DNA of 10,524 nucleotides, from NCBI GenBank assembly GCA_045402695.1, contig JAWPNA010000467.1:1-10524 (forward strand), written 5' to 3'. Origin of the DNA: JAWPNA01 sp045402695 (GTDB lineage Bacteria; Acidobacteriota; Polarisedimenticolia; JACPZX01; DASXTC01). The notes under the pieces were generated by a model that was given only the letters and a program-made list of their open reading frames with translations, did not search any database and was not told the origin of the DNA. A program made the position numbers and the translations under genes. This document shows, one piece after another, positions 5,520 to 10,524 of the stretch (its first letter is position 1; each line of letters begins with the position of its first letter).

Positions 5520-6956
5520 ATGCCAGAAAGCAAAGACCGCATTCGCTTGGTGGGCATCGCACCGGCTCGTGAAGTGGAATTCGACAAGGTGTACTTTGCC
5601 TTCGCGAGCGGGCGACTAAAGTATGATTGCGCGACCTGCAAGGCCCAATGCTGCCGCGGCCATGGCTACATGGTCCAAATCGGTCACGAGCTCCAGGAGC
5701 AAGTAGACGCGCGGCCAGACATGCGGTTCTTTGTAGAACTGGGCCGTGTGGGTGCCATCAAGTCCTATCACGTGCGCAATTGCCCTCCCGCGTGCTTCTT
5801 CTTGAACGATACGGGCCATTGCGACATTCATGTGAAGAGCGGGTACGCGGCCAAGCCTGAGACGTGCCGGCTGTTTCCGTTCAACGATCTTTGCCGTGTA
5901 GGGCAAGCCTTGATCGTCAGGCCTCATCGCCACCTGTGCCCATTACAGATCGTGCCGCCTGGCGACACCAGCAGCTGTTCCTACCATACTCAGCTACTCT
6001 CCGATATGAGCGACAAGCCGATCGTCGCGAATGTCCCGGAGCTCGTAGCGGTAGGCCTCGACCCAGAACAATTCCTGACGCTTGAACGGAAGGTACTGCG
6101 TCTCGCTGAGGACCAGCTCGATGAGAGGCGGTACAGTAACTTCGCGATGAGCCAGGTGATAGCGCATCGGAGCATGGGCGGCGCCATTGCGTCAGCCGAG
6201 GGCTTCTGCGGCGACCGCGGTGACGAACTCCGATCCTTCCTTCGCACACTCGCAGTGGTACTAGGCTCGTCGGAAGAGCAGATCGACCCGTCAGACGCTG
6301 CACTGGTACAGACGTCCATTGGAATGGCGCCGTTCCTCCGAACGTGCCTACTCCTGAAGGAACCATCCGCGGCCGGTCCACGCAGTGCAGTCTCGCCCGA
6401 TCGCGTTCCCTTCTACCTTGCTGGCTTGCACGCGCTTGCGGCGCTGGCGAAAAGTGCTGGTATGGCTCATGTCACGTTCCAGACAGTAAGTAGGCTAATG
6501 CACTCTCACGATGCGCTTCTGCAGCTGCTCGCGCACGTTGACACGGTCATGGTTCTCTCGCGCGGCAGTGTCATCGACCTGTCAGTCCGAGACGAAGACG
6601 CGTTCCAAAAGCCATTCCTGAGAATCGCTCGAGCGCTGCTTCCGGATACTCAGAAGACGGCGAATGCAAAGCTTGCTGAGGTGATCAATGGCAACAGCCA
6701 GTTTGACGGACTGGAACGGGTGATGTTTCTGAAGACGTTGGCGCGGCACCTCAAAGGCAGGATCGAGAGACAGAGCGGCGGTCGAAGGGAAACGAAGTCC
6801 GTCTTCCCGATCCGTGCGCGCATCCAACACTGGGCACTCGGCAATCTCGACGAGCGTATTCTCGCGGCGGCGTGCAAACGCGTGGCCAGGAGGAAACCCA
6901 ACGTGCACCCTACGCGGGCAATCCTCAGTCGCGAGCCCGCCCGTAGATCAGGATAG
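5520..6956 (+). CDS. YkgJ/FliB-like cysteine-cluster (putative Fe-S or zinc binding) protein
   Basis: This is a 478-residue protein without signal peptide or membrane segments, so it is expected in the cytoplasm. Near the N-terminus YDCATCKAQCC (about 35-45) is a CxxCxxxCC cluster. It is followed by CPPACFFLNDTGHCDIH (about 88-104) and PETCRLFP (about 113-120). Together these are the signature of the CxxCxxCC / YkgJ superfamily, and the layout (cluster, then C-FL-x-D-x-G-x-C-x-I, then CR-x-FP, then a long helical C-terminal part) is closest to FliB-type lysine N-methylases, which bind an Fe-S cluster. Further cysteines at 125, 140 and 153 could add ligands. Residues after about 170 are helical and unrecognised, ending in an Arg-rich tail. 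It could modify the mini-proteins before export or serve the regulator or export step; neither is shown. Plain metal storage or an unrelated role remains possible. Confidence 0.75.
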   Translation: MPESKDRIRLVGIAPAREVEFDKVYFAFASGRLKYDCATCKAQCCRGHGYMVQIGHELQEQVDARPDMRFFVELGRVGAIKSYHVRNCPPACFFLNDTGHCDIHVKSGYAAKPETCRLFPFNDLCRVGQALIVRPHRHLCPLQIVPPGDTSSCSYHTQLLSDMSDKPIVANVPELVAVGLDPEQFLTLERKVLRLAEDQLDERRYSNFAMSQVIAHRSMGGAIASAEGFCGDRGDELRSFLRTLAVVLGSSEEQIDPSDAALVQTSIGMAPFLRTCLLLKEPSAAGPRSAVSPDRVPFYLAGLHALAALAKSAGMAHVTFQTVSRLMHSHDALLQLLAHVDTVMVLSRGSVIDLSVRDEDAFQKPFLRIARALLPDTQKTANAKLAEVINGNSQFDGLERVMFLKTLARHLKGRIERQSGGRRETKSVFPIRARIQHWALGNLDERILAAACKRVARRKPNVHPTRAILSREPARRSG

Positions 6957-7086
6957 GCGCCGATCGGAGTGCCGTAGTGTTTGGATCGGGAATGGGCGCC
7001 GGCAGCCGGCCTGCTCAACAAGGGATGAAGCGCGCTGATCAACAACGTGCGTCGAGCAACGATCGGCTGGGAGAGAGACCGAACGG

Positions 7087-8184
7087 TCAGCGCAATCGAG
7101 GTAAGGTGACCGTTAGGCGCGTGATAGCGGGAACATCGAGTGAGTCAACGGTAACGACGTATAGTGCGTTGGCCCGAATCGCCATATGATGGGTTGGCTT
7201 GGGAGTGAGTGGGAGTCGGACTCTTGCAACCCAGCGACCTGACGGCTCGAAGACATGGATGACGGTCCCGCGAGAATCAGCTACTCGCATCCATAGGCGA
7301 TCTCGTTCATCGTGATCGAGACCTTCCAATACCGGCTTGATGGCAGGGATCTGCTCAAGATTGATTGTCGCCTCCCCAGCCCGCTCTTGAAATGCGGTAA
7401 CCCGTGCTATTGCGGAGCTCCGCTCCGTGGCGGACACTTGGGCCGGGTTCGCTACGCTCACAAACGAATCAGAGGGCTGCGAAGCTCCGAAAGGGACTCG
7501 GTACGCGACGGGTCGACTGGTGTGAGCACACCACGTGGCGCCTCGGGCGTCAATCCAAGTATATCGGCCCGTCCCAAAGGGCACCGACAAGACCCCGCGG
7601 GGGTACCGGAACATTGGGGGTCGTTCAAAGCCACAGTCTGGCAGAGGCAGCGAGTCCGTGCGACCGCTGCGGAAGTCCATGCGCCGCACTGTTTCAATGG
7701 TGATCGTGTCCAGGCGTACCGTCTGGTGGTCCACAAGCCTACCGGCTGAGTCAATACCGCCTTCCCAGAAATAGCCAAAGGAGGCAATGGGAACGAAATG
7801 GGTTGCGAGCACCAACCCGCTTGTGTCGAATACGGTCACTCGCCGGGCGCGCGGATCGTAGGCGTAGATGCGGCCGCCAGGGCCGATGGCGACGCCGTGC
7901 GGGCGAGTGAACTCGCCGGGGCCTTGGCCCCGACGCCCTAGAGCGCGGAGGAAACGGCCCGTAGAGTCGAACATCCTGATCTCCCTGTCCTCACCCTCTA
8001 CGACATACAGCCTGCCGGTTCCATCCACCGCGATCGCGCGGATATCTGAAAAGCTCTCAGGCCCTGTCTCGGTTCCACCGATGGTCACTTGAGGCTGAGC
8101 GAGGGTTTCCGGGGGAATTGCCTCGGAGTGGTCATCGCTGCAAGAGGAACCCAGGAAAAGAAGGCACGGTAAGAAGCATCGCAT
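7087..8184 (-). CDS. Six-bladed beta-propeller lipoprotein (propeller 3)
   Basis: This is a 365-residue protein. The N-terminus MRCFLPCLLFLGSSCSDD looks like a short lipoprotein signal with the acceptor at Cys15, giving a mature protein tethered outside the cytoplasm. Repeats typical of 6-bladed/NHL-like propellers follow: FSDIRAIAVDGTGRLYVVEG (about 45-64), the blade signature GRRGQGPGEF at 83-92, then RPHGVAIGPGGRIYAYDPRA (about 94-113). The last blades include RVADSRGTVIHVFEPSGRW (about 300-318). It differs from the other two propellers beyond the first blades: it lacks their shared cysteine pair and instead has Cys184 and Cys219. The start has GGAG six bases upstream. It begins 53 bases after the stop of propeller 2, so the two are probably one transcript. 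The gene converges on the cysteine-cluster gene across a 130-base gap. Ligand unknown. Confidence 0.85.
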   Translation of the reverse strand: MRCFLPCLLFLGSSCSDDHSEAIPPETLAQPQVTIGGTETGPESFSDIRAIAVDGTGRLYVVEGEDREIRMFDSTGRFLRALGRRGQGPGEFTRPHGVAIGPGGRIYAYDPRARRVTVFDTSGLVLATHFVPIASFGYFWEGGIDSAGRLVDHQTVRLDTITIETVRRMDFRSGRTDSLPLPDCGFERPPMFRYPRGVLSVPFGTGRYTWIDARGATWCAHTSRPVAYRVPFGASQPSDSFVSVANPAQVSATERSSAIARVTAFQERAGEATINLEQIPAIKPVLEGLDHDERDRLWMRVADSRGTVIHVFEPSGRWVARVRLPLTPKPTHHMAIRANALYVVTVDSLDVPAITRLTVTLPRLR

Positions 8185-8237
8185 GGATCACTCCGCGATC
8201 GGCCTATGTCTACGGTACAAGCGACCGCATCAGCCGG

Positions 8238-9353
8238 CTATGGCTGACTAATGGTACGCAGTTCAAACCTCGGTACCGGATCCTCGGCGACAACAACGCA
8301 GTGTTGTGCAGTGGCGGCCGTGATCGGCGGGACTGCCGTCCCAAGCGGTGTTGGTCGTCCAGAGGTGGGATCTAGCAGAAAAGATGTTAGCGTGGAAAAC
8401 CAAGCCTTCTGCTCAAGGTCGGTCGGTGTCCGATGCCTAACTTGGAGCAGGAGCCCAAATCCTGGCAAAAGTGTCAAGGTGAACACCGTGTGAACACCAC
8501 CGGGTGCGACTTGTACTCTTGTGCCACCACTCTCCTTATCCTCCACAGTATTGGAGCGAAAGCCTTCGATCGTAGTCCGCCAAACAAGAGTGCCATCGGG
8601 TCGGTACGCATGAACCTCGCCGAAACCACCACGTGGGGCGAAGTAGATAAGATTGCGGTCTTCGTCGCATGCGACGAACCCGGTGTTGTACTGGTAGTTG
8701 AGGCTAGTGTTGGGAGAGCGATAGAATGATCCGAATGCTGACACCCTGGTGCCATCCCGCTGAAAAGTGTGCAGTAGCTGGGGCCCTGCAGCTGTGGAGG
8801 CGTTGACAACAAGGAGCGGACCGAGCATGCACATGGACTGAGCGCTCACGCTTAGGGAGATGGCTTCCGCGTAGGCGTAGCCGTTCGGACCCTTACTGAA
8901 CACCTTTACAGATCGAGCCAAGTCTGCGACAAGGAGGTTCCCCGACCGATCGGCGGTCAGCGATAGGACGGCGCGTGCGAACTCGCCCGGGCCCTGGCCT
9001 TCGCGTCCTAGCGATTGAGTCGGTCGGCCCTGCGGGTCAAACACACGAAGCCGGAAAAGCTTGTCATCAAGGACTGCGATTTCCCGTTGAGGCGTGATGA
9101 CAGCATCCAGCACATTTCCGATAAGCACGTCTTCAGAATCCAACTCGGAGCCAAACGCAGCAACTGGTGTGACACCAAGCCGAAACGGGAGAAATGCGGG
9201 CTCATCCGTTAGGCCCGTTGAGAATCGAGGAGCGACAGCGACCTGTACGTAGCGACGGTCGGGGTGGCGCTGAACGATCTGCGACGTCGCGTCTTGGTTG
9301 GCCAGGACGAGTGCGACAAGTATGCCCGGAATCCGACGAAGACAGGCGCCCAT
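8238..9353 (-). CDS. Exported six-bladed beta-propeller protein (propeller 2), paralogue of propeller 1
   Basis: This is a 371-residue protein. A signal peptide (residues 1 to about 25, with core GILVALVLA) is followed by a likely cleavage near ATSQ; there is no lipobox. LDAVITPQREIAVLDDKLFR (about 82-101) and GREGQGPGEF (116-125) mark the propeller blades. From residue 170 it matches propeller 1 block by block: MCM, LLHTFQRDGTRVSAFGSFY, ACDEDRNLIYFAP, GEVHAYRPDGTLVW, EGFR. Cys175 and Cys229 are 54 residues apart, the same distance as in propeller 1, suggesting a conserved disulfide or binding pair. Start ATG 9353 lies two bases after the DUF72 stop (9356), without a good Shine-Dalgarno of its own, so translation probably depends on coupling. 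Surface binding is likely; the partner is unknown. Stop TAG at 8240-8238. Confidence 0.85.
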   Translation of the reverse strand: MGACLRRIPGILVALVLANQDATSQIVQRHPDRRYVQVAVAPRFSTGLTDEPAFLPFRLGVTPVAAFGSELDSEDVLIGNVLDAVITPQREIAVLDDKLFRLRVFDPQGRPTQSLGREGQGPGEFARAVLSLTADRSGNLLVADLARSVKVFSKGPNGYAYAEAISLSVSAQSMCMLGPLLVVNASTAAGPQLLHTFQRDGTRVSAFGSFYRSPNTSLNYQYNTGFVACDEDRNLIYFAPRGGFGEVHAYRPDGTLVWRTTIEGFRSNTVEDKESGGTRVQVAPGGVHTVFTLTLLPGFGLLLQVRHRTPTDLEQKAWFSTLTSFLLDPTSGRPTPLGTAVPPITAATAQHCVVVAEDPVPRFELRTISQP

Positions 9354-9355
9354 CG

Positions 9356-10105
9356 TCAGGTGAGGTCGATCCTTGGTTGCGACTTTGGCTTTGCCGAATC
9401 GATAGGCGAAATATACTCTCGAGCAAAGGCCTCTGCCGCGGTCGGCCCCGACCCCGCGGTTTCATCGTGCTTGAAGAACACGTACAGCTCGTCGGCGCCC
9501 AGCCCAAGGAGCCGCTCGCGCCACGCCGTGAGCGACGCCTCATCGTAGGTCAGCCGGTGCAGTCGGGCATAGCCCCAGCTCGCGGTACGCACCGCCGGGG
9601 TTTCGAAGTCATCGTGATCGGCGATGCAGAGCGCGGCGTCCTTGGCGCGGAGCGCCTCGTACACGTCGTCGTCGAACCAGCTCGAGTGCCGGAACTCGAA
9701 GGTGGCCCGCCACCCGCGCGGCAACAATTCGAGGAACTCCGTCAGCCGCGGCAAATCCTTCTTCAGATTGGGCGGGAGCTGAAACAGCGTCGGGCCGCGC
9801 CGCTCGCCCAGCTCGTTGATCACCCGGGTGAAGTAGGCTACCGAGTCCGCCACATCCTTCAGCCGGCCGTGGTGGGTGATCCGCTGTGAGGCCTTGATCG
9901 CGAAGCGGAACGAGGGGGGGACTCTGGACGCCCAGTCGAGCAGGACGGACTCTTTGGGCATCCGGTAGAAGGTGTTGTTGATCTCGACCGTCGGAAACTT
10001 GCCGGCATAGAAACTCAGCTGCCCGTCGTCCGGCAAGTCCTTCGGGTAGAACGACCCCTTCCACTCCTTGAACGACCAGCCGCTGGTGCCCGCGAGTATC
10101 CGCAT
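9356..10105 (-). CDS. DUF72 (YecE-like) family protein
   Basis: This is a 249-residue protein of the usual family length. Its TIM-barrel-like DUF72 signatures are all present in order: LAGTSGWSFKEWKGSFYP near the N-terminus, TVEINNTFYRMP (about 39-50), FRFAIKASQRITH (about 66-78), LFQLPPNL (about 106-113), FEFRHSSWF (about 135-143) and DELYVFFKHDE near the C-terminus. No signal peptide, so cytoplasmic. The biochemical role of DUF72 is not established; it is frequently found beside DNA repair genes. ATG 10105 overlaps the Ku stop by one base (TGATG on the minus strand), so the two are translationally coupled; GTG 10108 is an alternative start. Downstream the propeller 2 gene follows after two bases. 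Confidence 0.93.
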   Translation of the reverse strand: MRILAGTSGWSFKEWKGSFYPKDLPDDGQLSFYAGKFPTVEINNTFYRMPKESVLLDWASRVPPSFRFAIKASQRITHHGRLKDVADSVAYFTRVINELGERRGPTLFQLPPNLKKDLPRLTEFLELLPRGWRATFEFRHSSWFDDDVYEALRAKDAALCIADHDDFETPAVRTASWGYARLHRLTYDEASLTAWRERLLGLGADELYVFFKHDETAGSGPTAAEAFAREYISPIDSAKPKSQPRIDLT

Positions 10106-10524
10106 CACCGGCCCCCGGCAGCCTTCCGTTTGAGCGGCCGCTCGGCCTTGGCGGCGGCCTTGCCATCCTTCTTGTCCGTGCCGCCCTTGGCCAGGCTGGC
10201 CTTGAGCGCCTCCATCAGGTCGAGAATCTTGGTGCCCTTTTCCGGCTCGGGCTCGGCCGTGATTTCCTGGCCATCCACCTTCTGCTGAATGGCCTCCAGC
10301 ACCCGTTCCCTCACCGTGTCGTGATAAGCCTCGGGCTTGAATTCGTCGGTCGCGGCCTGCTCGATGAACTGCTTGGCCAGGGCGAGCTCGGCCGGCTTGA
10401 CCTCACCCTCACCCAGCGGCACCTCCTTCGGTGATCGCAGCTCATCGGCGTAGTGAAGCTGTTCCATCACCAGCACCCCGCCCCAGGGCCGCACCAGGAC
10501 CACATTCTGCTTTCCGCGCGCCGC
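10105..10524 (-). CDS. ku: Bacterial Ku protein, C-terminal part (partial)
   Basis: The gene enters from the right edge; 139 codons of its C-terminal part are visible. ARGKQNVVLVRPWGGVLVM followed by QLHYADELR is the end of the Ku core, equivalent to the TRGKEYLVLLRPY and YYADELR region of bacterial Ku. ELALAKQFIEQAATDEFKP, YHDTVRERVLEAIQQKVDGQEI is the following helical segment, which in this family leads to the LigD-interacting C-terminus. The protein ends in a Lys/Ala-rich tail (KKDGKAAAKAERPLKRKAAG), as in Ku proteins with extended basic C-termini that touch DNA. Ku dimers bind double-strand ends and recruit LigD in non-homologous end joining. LigD is not in the window. Its stop overlaps the DUF72 start. 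Confidence 0.95.
   Translation of the reverse strand, partial: AARGKQNVVLVRPWGGVLVMEQLHYADELRSPKEVPLGEGEVKPAELALAKQFIEQAATDEFKPEAYHDTVRERVLEAIQQKVDGQEITAEPEPEKGTKILDLMEALKASLAKGGTDKKDGKAAAKAERPLKRKAAGGR

Noticed and set aside
6959..7067. GCCGATCG and CGATCGGC forming a long-range inverted repeat between the convergent genes
   Set aside because: Only eight bases pair across a loop of more than 90 bases and CGATCG is itself palindromic, so this is probably chance rather than a bidirectional terminator.
7312..7787. Several plus- and minus-strand open frames inside propeller 3
   Set aside because: They are antisense or shifted shadows of a clear propeller coding frame with no start signals of their own.
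1..10524. tRNA, rRNA, insertion sequence or transposase
   Set aside because: No cloverleaf, rRNA signature, transposase motif or terminal inverted repeats were recognised by reading either strand.

Overview
The window is high-GC bacterial DNA. I suggest Gemmatimonadota or a close relative. The reasons are several secreted six-bladed beta-propeller proteins with the G-R-x-G-x-GPG(E/D) blade signature, a short AraC-like regulator, and a bacterial Ku gene next to a DUF72 gene. This placement is inference; no rRNA or other phylogenetic marker is present.

Layout. The edges are housekeeping-type repair genes: the C-terminal end of a UvrD/PcrA-type helicase (1-151, +) and, at the right end, the C-terminal part of Ku (to 10524, -) followed on the same strand by a DUF72 gene. 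Between them lies an accessory block. It opens with a frameshifted squalene-cyclase-like pseudogene (about 172-540, -) and gene-poor sequence, then a small HTH regulator (1008-1505, +). A plus-strand gene cluster follows from 1885 to 6956: a beta-propeller lipoprotein, a membrane-anchored thioredoxin-fold protein with a CxxS motif, three tandem paralogous secreted six-cysteine mini-proteins (3752-4586), a membrane-anchored DsbA-like thiol oxidoreductase, and a large cysteine-cluster (YkgJ/FliB-like) protein. Facing it on the minus strand are two more beta-propeller genes (7087-8184 and 8238-9353), which follow DUF72 closely enough to be cotranscribed with Ku and DUF72.

How the parts may work together. 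The three mini-proteins each have a signal peptide ending near A-D and an acidic mature part of about 40 residues with six similarly spaced cysteines. They sit between two extracytoplasmic thioredoxin-fold proteins and upstream of a putative metal- or Fe-S-binding cytoplasmic protein. The economical reading is a locus that makes, oxidatively folds and perhaps modifies a secreted disulfide-rich peptide family, with beta-propeller proteins as surface partners. The arrangement recalls the Bacteroidota loci that pair small NVEALA-type peptides with six-bladed beta-propeller proteins and thioredoxins, but no sequence homology to NVEALA is claimed. The first and second propellers are clear paralogues sharing a cysteine pair exactly 54 residues apart, which links the two arms. 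The function of the whole locus is unknown.
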